Shown here: in pieces, positions 51,921-60,341 of the stretch
Layout: every line of letters begins with the position of its first letter
Numbering within the stretch: the first letter of the stretch is position 1
Assembly: GCA_024401225.1 (NCBI GenBank)
Contig: JAKSLM010000005.1
Span: 1-64,000, forward strand
Reading direction: 5' to 3'
Length of the DNA: 64,000 nucleotides
Source of the DNA: Bacteroidaceae bacterium
GTDB lineage: Bacteria; Bacteroidota; Bacteroidia; Bacteroidales; Bacteroidaceae
Notes under the pieces: generated by a model
The model's database searches: none
The model's input: only the letters and a program-made list of their open reading frames with translations
Told to the model about the DNA's origin: nothing
Made by a program: the position numbers and the translations under genes

Positions 51921-52829
51921 TCATCTTTTCTGCGAAATGAACGCTCCAGCTGGCACATCCTGAGTCACCCATATGTTACCGCCTATCGTAGCGCCCTTGC
52001 CTATCGTTATGCGGCCCAGTATCGAGGCGTTGGAGTACACTATCACATCGTCCTCAAGTATAGGGTGGCGAGGTATGCCCTTTATCGGGTTGCCGTCCTC
52101 ATCGAGAGGAAACGACTTTGCTCCCAGCGTCACACCCTGGTACAGCTTCACGTTGTTGCCTATGATGCATGTCTCGCCTATCACTACTCCCGTGCCGTGG
52201 TCGATGGTGAAGTATTCGCCTATCGTTGCTCCTGGGTGAATGTCGATGCCCGTCTCTGAGTGGGCCATCTCGGTGAGCATGCGTGGGATGAGAGGCACCT
52301 CGAGCTTCCACAGTTCGTGGGCTATGCGGTATATGGTCAGCTCCTTTATGATAGGGTAGCATGAGATGATCTCTCCGTGATTCTTGGCAGCAGGGTCGCC
52401 ATTGAATGCAGCAATCACATCCGTTGCAAGCACGCGGCGCACCTCAGGCAGCAGACTGACAAACTTCTGTGCCCTGTCGGTTGCTATGCGGCGCATCTCG
52501 TTGTTGATCGTTGTCTGACTGTAGGCAGCGAAGGCTGCAGTCTGGTCGAAATCAGAAAACGACAGGCCTGCCATGATCTGATCCACAAGCAAGGAGAACA
52601 GGCGCTCCATCTTCACACCGATGTGGTAGTGCAGCGTCTCCGTATTAATCGTGCTTGTACCGTAATAGCCAGGAAACAGAATGCTGCGTGCAAGGTCCAC
52701 GATCTCTGCAAGCACTGTGCCTGAAGGCAATGGAGTGCCCTCGGAATGCTCATGAAACATGTCCTTGTACGACTCTGGCTTAGTCAGTTCCTTGACTGCC
52801 TGGTTGATTATTTGTGATGTTGTGCTCAA
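51921..52829 (-). CDS. cysE: Serine O-acetyltransferase
   Basis: The 302-residue protein makes O-acetylserine, the substrate for cysteine synthesis. The C-terminal half is a left-handed beta-helix with hexapeptide repeats (IDIHPGATIGEYFTIDHGTGVVIGETCIIGNNVKLYQGVTLG), with catalytic His in DHGTGVV and the helical N-terminal domain ahead. The start is a TTG at 52829; the first in-frame ATG (52760) would remove conserved helix. It may supply the substrate for the sulfhydrylase at 23.9 kb. A serine acetyltransferase (SrpH) also accompanies a family 2A encapsulin in cyanobacteria. Confidence 0.92.
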   Translation of the reverse strand: MSTTSQIINQAVKELTKPESYKDMFHEHSEGTPLPSGTVLAEIVDLARSILFPGYYGTSTINTETLHYHIGVKMERLFSLLVDQIMAGLSFSDFDQTAAFAAYSQTTINNEMRRIATDRAQKFVSLLPEVRRVLATDVIAAFNGDPAAKNHGEIISCYPIIKELTIYRIAHELWKLEVPLIPRMLTEMAHSETGIDIHPGATIGEYFTIDHGTGVVIGETCIIGNNVKLYQGVTLGAKSFPLDEDGNPIKGIPRHPILEDDVIVYSNASILGRITIGKGATIGGNIWVTQDVPAGAFISQKR

Positions 52830-52861
52830 ATATATATTTGTATTTGTTTATATCTTCAATC

Positions 52862-52917
52862 CTTTCCACTCTCACCTCTCCACTTTAACCTCTCCACTCT
52901 CACCTCTCTTCACTTCC
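52862..52917. repeat. 7-bp tandem array (CTCTCCA / CTCTCAC / CTTTAAC)
   Basis: Eight heptamers in register. Units from 52872 onward are translated on the minus strand as the last residues of thymidine kinase. Confidence 0.95.
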
Positions 52918-53477
52918 AAATAACACTCCCTGCATAGAGGCTCATATTCGCCCAACTCGCCAAGCAGCACCTGCTTGTCGCCCTCCACGATGCGATGGCT
53001 TACATAGGCCAGAGCGCCGCATCGCGGACAGATGGCGTGAACCTTCGTTACGTCGTCGGCTATTGCCATCAAGTTAGGCATTGGGCCGAATGGCTTGCCC
53101 GTGTAGTCCATGTCGAGTCCAGCCACTATCACGCGTATGCCTTTGTTAGCAAGCTCGTTGCAGATGTCCACCAGTCCCTCGTCGAAAAACTGTGCCTCAT
53201 CTATGCCAATCACATCCGTATCGCTGCCCAGCAGCAGGATGCTGGCACTATTCTCTACCGGAGTCGAAGGAATTGTCAGCCCATCGTGCGTCACTACCTC
53301 ATCCTCCGAGTATCGCACATCGATGGCAGGCTTGAAAATCTCCACCTTCTGATGAGCCAATTGCGCACGCTTCATGCGTCGGATCAGTTCTTCTGTCTTG
53401 CCGGAAAACATCGATCCGCACACCACCTCCACACGTCCCCTGCGCATCATCTCTCCATTCTTATACGATACAGTCAT
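52872..53477 (-). CDS. tdk: Thymidine kinase
   Basis: The 201-residue salvage enzyme phosphorylates thymidine. It has Walker [12 protein letters not shown], Walker B-like [10 protein letters not shown], the lasso with structural-zinc cysteines CPRCG and CREC, and AYVSHRIV for base binding. The C-terminal residues [14 protein letters not shown] and the stop are encoded by the CTCTCCA-type heptamer array, an extension beyond the usual end. Its promoter is CAAAGATA (53503-53510, complement TATCTTTG), divergent from purD. Confidence 0.95.
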   Translation of the reverse strand: MTVSYKNGEMMRRGRVEVVCGSMFSGKTEELIRRMKRAQLAHQKVEIFKPAIDVRYSEDEVVTHDGLTIPSTPVENSASILLLGSDTDVIGIDEAQFFDEGLVDICNELANKGIRVIVAGLDMDYTGKPFGPMPNLMAIADDVTKVHAICPRCGALAYVSHRIVEGDKQVLLGELGEYEPLCRECYLEVKRGESGEVKVER

Positions 53478-53502
53478 ACTTTGTTTGGGTTAAAATTGTC
53501 TG

Positions 53503-53510
53503 CAAAGATA
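53503..53510 (-). promoter_or_regulatory. -7 promoter element of tdk
   Basis: CAAAGATA on the plus strand reads TATCTTTG on the minus strand, 26 bp upstream of the tdk start. Confidence 0.7.
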
Positions 53511-53585
53511 GAGAAAAAAATAAAAAACAAAAATAAAAACTTAAAAATTCAAGCGTCAGTATGCCGCAGAAGCCATTATTTTCCG

Positions 53586-53593
53586 TATCTTTG
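53586..53593 (+). promoter_or_regulatory. -7 promoter element of purD
   Basis: TATCTTTG, 42 bp before the ATG at 53635. Confidence 0.7.
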
Positions 53594-53634
53594 CACCAAA
53601 ATTTAGTAAAAGACAAACCAAACAATACAAAACG

Positions 53635-54927
53635 ATGAAAATACTTTTGCTCGGAAGTGGTGGTCGTGAACATGCATTGGCATGGAAGATCAGCCAAAGT
53701 CCTAAGATTGAGAAGCTGTACATAGCACCAGGCAACGCCGGTACAGTCAACTGTGGTGAAAATGTCAACATGAAGGCCGACGACTTCGCCGCCATCAAGC
53801 AGTTCGTGCTTGCCAATGGTGTCGATATGGTCGTAGTAGGTCCTGAGGATCCGCTCGTAAAGGGTATCTACGACTACTTCAAGAACGACTCGGAAATCAG
53901 CAGCATACCAGTCATCGGCCCATCCAAGGCTGGTGCCGTGCTTGAAGGCTCGAAGGACTTTGCCAAGGGCTTCATGCAGCGCCATGGAGTGCCAACAGCA
54001 GCCTACCGCTCATTCAACGGCACCAACATCGAGGAGGGCATTGCGTTCCTCGAAACCCTTCAGGCACCATACGTACTCAAGGCCGATGGACTCTGCGCCG
54101 GCAAGGGCGTGCTCATCATCGATAACCTCGAGGATGCCAAGCGCGAATTCCGTGGCATGCTCGACGGCATGTTTGGTGAGGCAAGCGCAACCGTAGTCAT
54201 CGAGGAGTTCCTCAGCGGCATCGAATGCTCAGTCTTCGTCCTCACCGACGGCACCAACTATAAGATCCTCCCAGAGGCAAAGGACTACAAGCGTATAGGC
54301 GAGGGCGACACTGGACTCAACACAGGCGGTATGGGTAGCGTCTCTCCAGTACCATTTGCCGATGCTGAGTGGATGAAGAAGGTCGAGGATCGCATCGTCA
54401 AGCCAACCATCGAAGGCCTTAAGGCTGAAGGCATTGAGTACAAAGGCTTCATCTTCCTTGGCCTCATCAAGGTCGATCGCGACTACGCCTATGCCAAGGC
54501 AGGCGACCCAGTAGTCATCGAATACAATGTACGCATGGGCGACCCAGAGACAGAGTCAGTCATGCTTCGCATCAAGTCCGACCTCGTCGACCTCCTCGAA
54601 GGCGTAGCAGAGGGCAACCTCGACCAGCGCATCCTTGAGTTCGACCCACGCTCCGTAGTCTGTGTCATGATGGTCAGCGGAGGCTATCCACAGGCATACC
54701 AGAAAGGTTTCCCAATCACAGGCATCGACAGCGTCGATGGTTCCGTAGTCTTCCATGCAGGCACATCCCTCAAGGATGGCCAGGTTGTAACCGCTGGTGG
54801 CCGCGTCATCGCCGTCTCATCCTACGGTTCCTCAAAGGACGAGGCCCTCACCAAGTCATTTACTGAGGCAGCTAAGATTCAGTTCGAAGGCAAATACTTC
54901 CGCCGCGACATCGGCAAGGATCTGTAA
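53635..54927 (+). CDS. purD: Phosphoribosylamine-glycine ligase
   Basis: The 430-residue ATP-grasp enzyme performs the second step of purine synthesis. It has the N-terminal [18 protein letters not shown], the ATP-grasp core [30 protein letters not shown] (metal site), and the C-terminal [11 protein letters not shown]. Size is standard. Monocistronic, with its own promoter and a strong terminator at 54949-54990. Confidence 0.97.
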   Translation: MKILLLGSGGREHALAWKISQSPKIEKLYIAPGNAGTVNCGENVNMKADDFAAIKQFVLANGVDMVVVGPEDPLVKGIYDYFKNDSEISSIPVIGPSKAGAVLEGSKDFAKGFMQRHGVPTAAYRSFNGTNIEEGIAFLETLQAPYVLKADGLCAGKGVLIIDNLEDAKREFRGMLDGMFGEASATVVIEEFLSGIECSVFVLTDGTNYKILPEAKDYKRIGEGDTGLNTGGMGSVSPVPFADAEWMKKVEDRIVKPTIEGLKAEGIEYKGFIFLGLIKVDRDYAYAKAGDPVVIEYNVRMGDPETESVMLRIKSDLVDLLEGVAEGNLDQRILEFDPRSVVCVMMVSGGYPQAYQKGFPITGIDSVDGSVVFHAGTSLKDGQVVTAGGRVIAVSSYGSSKDEALTKSFTEAAKIQFEGKYFRRDIGKDL

Positions 54928-54948
54928 AAAACGTCGAGTCGTAAGGAC

Positions 54949-54990
54949 AAAGGGTCACAAGGATAGTTCGTCTATCCTTGTGACCCTTTT
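54949..54990 (+). terminator. Strong terminator after purD
   Basis: AAAGGGTCACAAGGATAG (54949-54966) pairs perfectly over 18 bp with its complement at 54972-54989, loop TTCGT, followed by T residues. Confidence 0.95.
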
Positions 54991-55179
54991 CTGTTCCTAT
55001 GACTCCAGCAAGACTTATAGGATGTGTCTAACCCTCACTACTCAAAATTTTTTGTTCAAGAATACCCCTAAAATTCCACTTCCCCCGCTTCATCGTGCCT
55101 GAATGTGACATTTGAAGGCGCAATATGCACGTAAAGGCGTTATAATCGTGCAGCATTTGCTTTATTGGCGAAAAGGAAC

Positions 55180-55238
55180 AAGATATACTATCCTATTGTA
55201 GAAGATATACTATCTTACCGAATATGATAGTATATCTT
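55180..55238. repeat. AAGATATACTATC direct and inverted repeats
   Basis: AAGATATACTATC occurs at 55180-55192 and 55202-55214 (22 bp apart) and inverted as GATAGTATATCTT at 55226-55238. The second and third copies form a 13-bp stem with an 11-nt loop. Confidence 0.9.
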
Positions 55239-55443
55239 CCCGCAAAATCCTTCCTTAGCATGTAGTTTTGTGTATATAGATATTTTATAAACTACATAGT
55301 TATATACATTCTTAAACGCTTGAATATTCGTTTGTTAAACTATTCATGTATTTTATGTATATTAAATCACAAACTTTTCATGATATATTTGGTAGTTTCG
55401 GATATTTTTGCTATCTTTTCAGCAACATTAAAACAAAAGTATT

Positions 55444-55755
55444 ATGAAGATAACAATAATAGGAAAAGGCAAGCGAGACAAGAATGGTGCCCCGGGCGAA
55501 ACATTTGTAAACATGGAGGTTGGCGCATGGCTTGAACGAATAAAGTCCTACACGAAGGATGCCTATATCCTGCGCTATCGTGACGAATACGACAGCATGA
55601 TCAATCCCGACCATTGGGTGCATATAAATCATATTCCAAGAGTATGTGCGGCGTCAAACCACAAGAAAAACCGTATGGGTGATGGCGTTTGCCTGTCACG
55701 ATATATTACGAATGGGGGGGGCAATAGTCCAGAATGTGAAGATTCATATAAGTGA
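55444..55755 (+). CDS. Small hypothetical protein, possibly frameshifted at a G8 tract
   Basis: The 103-residue product (MKITIIGKGKRDKNGAPGETFVN...) has no signal peptide and no motif I know. It contains WLERIKSYTKDAYILRYRDEY, which looks globular. A run of eight G at 55714-55721 lies near the 3' end. With seven G the protein would end NGGAIVQNVKIHISE, stopping at 55759, which looks more natural than the encoded NGGGNSPECEDSYK. So the C-terminus may be affected by slippage, or by a sequencing error. Confidence 0.5.
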   Translation: MKITIIGKGKRDKNGAPGETFVNMEVGAWLERIKSYTKDAYILRYRDEYDSMINPDHWVHINHIPRVCAASNHKKNRMGDGVCLSRYITNGGGNSPECEDSYK

Positions 55756-55894
55756 GTAGCACTAATCATGGTTTCATCGCTTTGTGTCTATGTTTTCTAC
55801 GTTATATTTGCATTATTGTGTGTGCATAAATGGAAAAATAGGCTTTTTTTGAAAAAAAATAAGTTTTTCTTATGCGTAATTAATAATAATTAAC

Positions 55895-55902
55895 TACATT
55901 TG
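55895..55902 (+). promoter_or_regulatory. -7 promoter element of the signalling operon
   Basis: TACATTTG, giving a ~95-nt leader to the lipoprotein ATG at 56004. The genes from 56004 to beyond 64000 are closely spaced on this strand. Confidence 0.6.
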
Positions 55903-56003
55903 CATGTTGCAAACGTTTTATGATGATGAAAAACATCATTCATTCGCACACAAAACTAATAAAAAAACTATCTGCTATAGAAAAACAGAAACATAAACAT
56001 ATC

Positions 56004-56873
56004 ATGAAAAAGGTCAGTATTTACGTTATGGCTTTGGCCATATTATTATTCGCTTCGTGCGATAATGGCAAGAATGAAATTGCGAGACTTAATGCACAGT
56101 TGGATTCCATCAGTGAGGTGAACTCAAGCCAGCAGGAGAAGATGGATCATTTGTCAAGCATGATGGATGTGGTGACGGAAAGTCTTGATAGCATCGCAGA
56201 ACAGGAAGAAATGCTGTTGAGCAGCACAAACGGTTCTGAAGGAAAGATATCGAAAAGAGAACTGAAAAAGCGCTTAAATGAGTTTGCTAATCTGCTTCAG
56301 CGCCAAAAGGAGCGTATTGCCTCACTCGAATCGTCTTTAAGTTCTAATTCCATTGAGGTGTCAAAACTCAAGAAGGTGATAGACTTTCTCAATGCTCAAA
56401 TCGATGAGAAGGAGAAGGCTATTGCTTCCATGACTGCCGAACTTGACCAGAAGAACACTAATATCAGGGAACTGACCGAAAAGGTACAGCACCTTGATGC
56501 TGCAAACGCCGAGCTGAATACCATAATAAAGGAACAGGCATCAACATTGAAGAGCAATGATGAGTCAATGCATACGTGCTATTATAAAATAGGTACGAAG
56601 AAGGCATTGAAGGAAGCAGGGCTTTTGACTAAGAGTAATTTGTTCACAAAAAGTAAACTTAACGTTACGAGCATTGATTACAAGAATTGCTCAAAGATCG
56701 ACATGCGTAACGTGGAGGAGATCCTGATTCCGAGCAAGAAGCCAAAGGTACTTACGCATATGCCATCGGGATCGTATCAAATCGTCACATCGGGTGATAA
56801 CTCCATATTAAAGATTACGGATCCTAACACTTTCTGGAGTGTATCCAATGTGCTAATTATACAAACAAACTAA
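56004..56873 (+). CDS. Coiled-coil lipoprotein
   Basis: The 289-residue protein has a lipoprotein signal (MKKVSIYVMALAILLFASC, Cys19), followed by ~180 residues of heptad-rich coiled coil (KNEIARLNAQLDSISEVNSS... through TELDQKNT-like repeats). A globular C-terminal ~90 residues (YYKIGTKKALKEAGLLTKSNLFTKSK... VLTHMPSGSYQI) resembles Bacteroidetes lipoproteins sometimes named Cbp1-like; that name is uncertain. The ATG at 56004 is preferred to 55920, since it begins the signal peptide. It is the first gene of the kinase/FHA operon and could sense the envelope state. Confidence 0.75.
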   Translation: MKKVSIYVMALAILLFASCDNGKNEIARLNAQLDSISEVNSSQQEKMDHLSSMMDVVTESLDSIAEQEEMLLSSTNGSEGKISKRELKKRLNEFANLLQRQKERIASLESSLSSNSIEVSKLKKVIDFLNAQIDEKEKAIASMTAELDQKNTNIRELTEKVQHLDAANAELNTIIKEQASTLKSNDESMHTCYYKIGTKKALKEAGLLTKSNLFTKSKLNVTSIDYKNCSKIDMRNVEEILIPSKKPKVLTHMPSGSYQIVTSGDNSILKITDPNTFWSVSNVLIIQTN

Positions 56874-56918
56874 GAAAAATAATAACAGACAATCGTTCTT
56901 TAAAGAATAAGTAACGCC

Positions 56919-58436
56919 ATGCAATTAACAGAGGGTATTAATTTCCACGATAGATATAAACTTCAGAGACTGCTCGGAAGAGGAGGATTTTCGGAAGTAT
57001 GGTTGGCACAAGACAATAGAACAAATGTCTTGGTCGCTGTAAAGGTGTATGCTCCAGGCCAGGGACTGGACGAAGCGGGAATCTCCATTTTCTCGCAAGA
57101 GTTCTCGCTCGTATTCGACATGAATCACACAAACCTTCTCCATCCGACGCATTTTGATGTATGGGAGGGTATGCCGTACCTGATTTTGCCATATTGCAAA
57201 AATGGATCGGCATTTCAATACATAACGAACGGACAGTCAATGCCAGAAGAGGAATGCTGGAAACTGCTTCATGATACGGCATCAGGTTTGGCGTACTTGC
57301 ACGAAAAGCAGCCGCCTATCATCCATCAGGACATTAAGCCAGACAACATCCTAATCAACGATGAAGGTAACTATATGATTACCGACTTCGGTATCAGCGC
57401 ACGCGTGCGCCACACTATGCATCAGGCAAATGCGAAAGAACAAAGCAGCGGCACGATGGCTTACATGGGACCTGAGCGTTTCAGTGCAAATCCTAAGCCG
57501 ATTATGGCAAGTGACATTTGGTCGCTTGGTGCTATGATGTATGAACTCATGACAAATGACGCTCCTTTTGGCAATTTCGGAGGTGGAATGCAAAAGGGAG
57601 GTGCAGAGTTGCCAGAGATAAAGCAGAACTATTCGCAGGCATTGAAGAATATTGTCTATAAGTGTCTGGAAAAGGAAACATGGGATCGACCATCAGCACG
57701 CGATATTGAAGAACAGGCATATAATGTCATACATGGCATCACAGTGCCATCGGAGTCTGTACAACCGACTCCTGTTCCTCAGTCTGTACCTGCAAGCGAC
57801 AGTCCACAACCAGTCCAGTCAGAGACTGTGGAGGCAGAACAGAAGGAGGAAGTTCTTGTAAATAACAATATCAGCACAAGCGTACCACCAACTGACAATT
57901 GGAATCCTAAGATGTCGGAACCGCTGAAGAAGTCATTCGACTTAGCAGACTTTATCTCTACCACAAAAGGCAAGGTTGCACTTGGAATCGCAGCTGCGGT
58001 AGTTATTGGTATTGTATGCGTATTCTGCATTCCATCGGGTTCCAATACCCCAGAAGAGCCTGTAGCAGAAAATCAAGACTCCATTAATGCAGTCGAATAT
58101 GTGAACACCTGTCTGGCAGATTGTAAAGTGCTTGAGGAATCTATTGCTGCAAAATGGACAAGCGACGACGATTTGCAGAATCAGGAAATAGACTCTTTGT
58201 TGATTCTGACATGGAAAAAATACAGCGAGGGACTTGAGCGAATCACAGAGTTTCCGGATGCACCTATTGTTGAGAGTCTTCATAGCGGTCGTAACTCAAC
58301 GGAAAGCAAGTTGGGAGAGTTGAGCGAGCACTTTGCCAAGCAAATTTCCATAATGGAAGAACTTGAGCAGACTGATATTGCTGATGCTTACAGGGCTCGT
58401 GACGAGAAAATCAAAGAAGTACTAAACTCAAAATAA
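56919..58436 (+). CDS. Transmembrane Ser/Thr protein kinase (non-RD)
   Basis: The 505-residue protein has a kinase domain at ~11-275: glycine loop LLGRGGFSEVWLA, VAVKVY lysine, catalytic loop HQDIKPDN and DFGIS. The HRD arginine is Gln, so this is a non-RD kinase and may not need activation-loop phosphorylation. A Pro/Gln/Glu-rich linker (~280-345) leads to one membrane helix (KVALGIAAAVVIGIVCVFCI, ~350-370) and a ~130-residue periplasmic helical domain. It is therefore a receptor-like kinase. Neighbours supply FHA readers and a PP2C phosphatase. Confidence 0.92.
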   Translation: MQLTEGINFHDRYKLQRLLGRGGFSEVWLAQDNRTNVLVAVKVYAPGQGLDEAGISIFSQEFSLVFDMNHTNLLHPTHFDVWEGMPYLILPYCKNGSAFQYITNGQSMPEEECWKLLHDTASGLAYLHEKQPPIIHQDIKPDNILINDEGNYMITDFGISARVRHTMHQANAKEQSSGTMAYMGPERFSANPKPIMASDIWSLGAMMYELMTNDAPFGNFGGGMQKGGAELPEIKQNYSQALKNIVYKCLEKETWDRPSARDIEEQAYNVIHGITVPSESVQPTPVPQSVPASDSPQPVQSETVEAEQKEEVLVNNNISTSVPPTDNWNPKMSEPLKKSFDLADFISTTKGKVALGIAAAVVIGIVCVFCIPSGSNTPEEPVAENQDSINAVEYVNTCLADCKVLEESIAAKWTSDDDLQNQEIDSLLILTWKKYSEGLERITEFPDAPIVESLHSGRNSTESKLGELSEHFAKQISIMEELEQTDIADAYRARDEKIKEVLNSK

Positions 58437-58468
58437 AACCTACGATATAACCTAATTAATATAATAAT

Positions 58469-59476
58469 ATGTATAGATATTTCAAGATTCTTATCTTTGC
58501 ACTTATTACCTTAATGCCAATAAGTGCCTATGCACAGAATGCAGACAAATTATTCAACGAAGGCATGTCGCTCATGCAAAAGGCACGAACTGAGAAAAAG
58601 TCGAAATCGAAGTGTATTACTAACTGTAAGAATGCCATTAAGAAGTTTAAGGCAGCAAAAGCTATCAGCTCTGCAATAGCAGGCAAATGTGATGAGCAAA
58701 TAGGGTATGCCAATACTATTATTGCGAATCCATACCCTCGTGCAGAAGCTCCAGTTCAGCCAAAGGCACCCAAGGACTCTTTGGTTGTTGATGTTGATAC
58801 TATCAGCATTGATTATCTTTCAAACGAGAGCAAAGTTGTTAAAGTTGCCTCTTCGAAGGAAGACTGGAAAGTCTCTACCACTACTGAGGCAGCAGCTTGG
58901 TGCGAAGTAAAAAAGAGTGACGATGGCAAATCCTTTAGCGTGAAGTGTGAACCTCTCGGAACAACCATAGGTCGTAATGCCGTTGTGGTTGTAACTAACG
59001 GAGTCCTTCATAAGGAGATTCCTGTAATGCAATCAGGTATTCCAGTAAGGCTTTCAGTAAAGATGGGAAAGAAAGAAATTTTAGGTATAAAAATGGTGAC
59101 ATGGAAGGATATTCAGAACAATGCAAAGAATGTTCCACCAAGTGAAGAGGTAAATTCTCTTGAACTGAAGAAGAAGGGCGACACAAAGGATCTGGAAATT
59201 ACATGTAATTCGGATTCCATCTGTGATAACGAGTGCAACTGGTATGTTGCAGAAAAGCCAGATTGGTGTGACGTTCAAATGAATATTGCAAAAAACCAGA
59301 AGAATCAGGCAAATGAGTTTAAAACTGATTCCAGAACCAAAGTTCGCGCCATTAAGGTGGTAATCAAAGCTGTACCAAAGGGTGATTCAAGCGTTTCTCA
59401 TTTGGGACGCATCGGCGATTTGGTGATAAGGAGTCAGGAGCAAGAAGTAAGAATCAGATTAATCCAAAATAAATAA
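58469..59476 (+). CDS. Secreted protein with BACON-like domains
   Basis: The 335-residue protein has a signal peptide (MYRYFKILIFALITLMPISAYAQ), then a helical, Lys-rich TPR-like stretch (~25-90: ADKLFNEGMSLMQKARTEKKS). One or two BACON-like beta domains follow, at ~105-190 (LSNESKVVKVASSKEDWKVSTTTEAAAWCEV... VVVTNG) and more loosely ~215-335 (CNWYVAEKPDWCDVQM... IGDLVIRSQEQEVRIRLIQ). BACON domains are thought to bind mucin or carbohydrate or serve as spacers. Its place between kinase genes suggests a periplasmic partner of the membrane kinase. Confidence 0.75.
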   Translation: MYRYFKILIFALITLMPISAYAQNADKLFNEGMSLMQKARTEKKSKSKCITNCKNAIKKFKAAKAISSAIAGKCDEQIGYANTIIANPYPRAEAPVQPKAPKDSLVVDVDTISIDYLSNESKVVKVASSKEDWKVSTTTEAAAWCEVKKSDDGKSFSVKCEPLGTTIGRNAVVVVTNGVLHKEIPVMQSGIPVRLSVKMGKKEILGIKMVTWKDIQNNAKNVPPSEEVNSLELKKKGDTKDLEITCNSDSICDNECNWYVAEKPDWCDVQMNIAKNQKNQANEFKTDSRTKVRAIKVVIKAVPKGDSSVSHLGRIGDLVIRSQEQEVRIRLIQNK

Positions 59477-59496
59477 TTTAATAGTACTATAAAAAC

Positions 59497-60336
59497 ATGA
59501 GATGCTTAAATTGTGGCTATCCTAATCCCGACGGAGCTATGGTCTGCGCAAAATGTGGAAAACCGTTCGTCGTTAATACCCCAAATCCTCAGCCTGCTTT
59601 CACACAAGCTGTACAACCATATGAACCGCAACCTCGTCCAACGGTAGTCTGCCCAGGAGGACAGATGCCACAGCCATTACGTCAAACCGTCGTAAATGTG
59701 CAAGGCCAAAACTTCAGCTGTCCTGCTTGCGGTTATCCTGTGGTCGGTAATTCTGGAACATGTCCAAATTGTGGCACACCAATTTTACCTGCACAGCCAG
59801 TACAGCAAGTGCCACCTGCACAGCCAGTACAGCAAGTGCCAGTTAGTCCGCAAGCTTCTGTACCAGCATCTGTTGCTCCACAGCCATCTGCTCCGCAACA
59901 TGCTGCTTTCGATCCAAACATGACCATCACTTGTGATAAATGTGGTTGTGAAATGTCGTTAAATAATAAATTCTGCCCAAATTGTGGCGAGCGTGTTCAC
60001 CTTGCGACAATAGGTCCAAATGCTTTCAGAAAGAAGTCGGGACCAAAATGCTCTCTCACAATCATTCCAGAAGAAGGTGAAGGCATTGAAGCAACGAAAA
60101 ACGAATATGAAGGAAACTCAATCATCCTGAACAGAAATAATACAGAAACAACAAATCGCACCATTACATCACGTGAGCAGGCGGAACTGATTTGCAAGGA
60201 TGGCAAGTGGTATATTCTTAACAAGAGCGAATATGGCAGTACATACATTGTTGCTAAACGTGAGTTGGAACTGCAGCCGGGTGATATTGTTGTGCTGGGT
60301 GACAGGTGTTTCAAGTTTGACGCTGAAGAAAAATAG
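59497..60336 (+). CDS. Triple zinc-ribbon protein with C-terminal FHA-like domain
   Basis: The 279-residue protein has three CxxC...CxxC ribbons at ~3-20 (CLNCGYPNPDGAMVCAKCG), ~75-92 (CPACG...CPNCG) and ~145-163 (CDKCGCEM...CPNCG), joined by Pro/Gln/Val-rich linkers. One linker holds a perfect duplication of PAQPVQQVP. The last ~95 residues look like an FHA fold (IILNRNNTETTNRTITSREQAELICKDGKWYI... LELQPGDIVVLGDRCFKF), with the phosphothreonine-binding Arg not obvious. It probably acts as a cytosolic adaptor that reads kinase products. It is 5 bp before the next kinase gene. Confidence 0.82.
   Translation: MRCLNCGYPNPDGAMVCAKCGKPFVVNTPNPQPAFTQAVQPYEPQPRPTVVCPGGQMPQPLRQTVVNVQGQNFSCPACGYPVVGNSGTCPNCGTPILPAQPVQQVPPAQPVQQVPVSPQASVPASVAPQPSAPQHAAFDPNMTITCDKCGCEMSLNNKFCPNCGERVHLATIGPNAFRKKSGPKCSLTIIPEEGEGIEATKNEYEGNSIILNRNNTETTNRTITSREQAELICKDGKWYILNKSEYGSTYIVAKRELELQPGDIVVLGDRCFKFDAEEK
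59788..59841 (+). repeat. Perfect 27-bp tandem duplication in a linker
   Basis: Two identical 27-bp units (59788-59814 and 59815-59841) encode PAQPVQQVP twice within the zinc-ribbon/FHA protein. Perfect identity suggests a recent copy-number change. Confidence 0.95.
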
Positions 60337-60341
60337 AAAGT

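Larger units (their letters stand above)
54928..55443. other. Long AT-rich spacer without a gene
   Basis: It contains the purD terminator and the AAGATATACTATC repeats at 55180-55238; the rest is strongly AT-rich with no convincing ORF. A weak TATCTTTT near 55412 could be the promoter for the next small gene. This marks the left edge of the AT-richer signalling region. Confidence 0.65.

Noticed and set aside
55320..55535. 71-residue ORF in the AT-rich spacer
   Set aside because: It overlaps the small gene at 55444 in another frame, has AT-driven composition and no start context.
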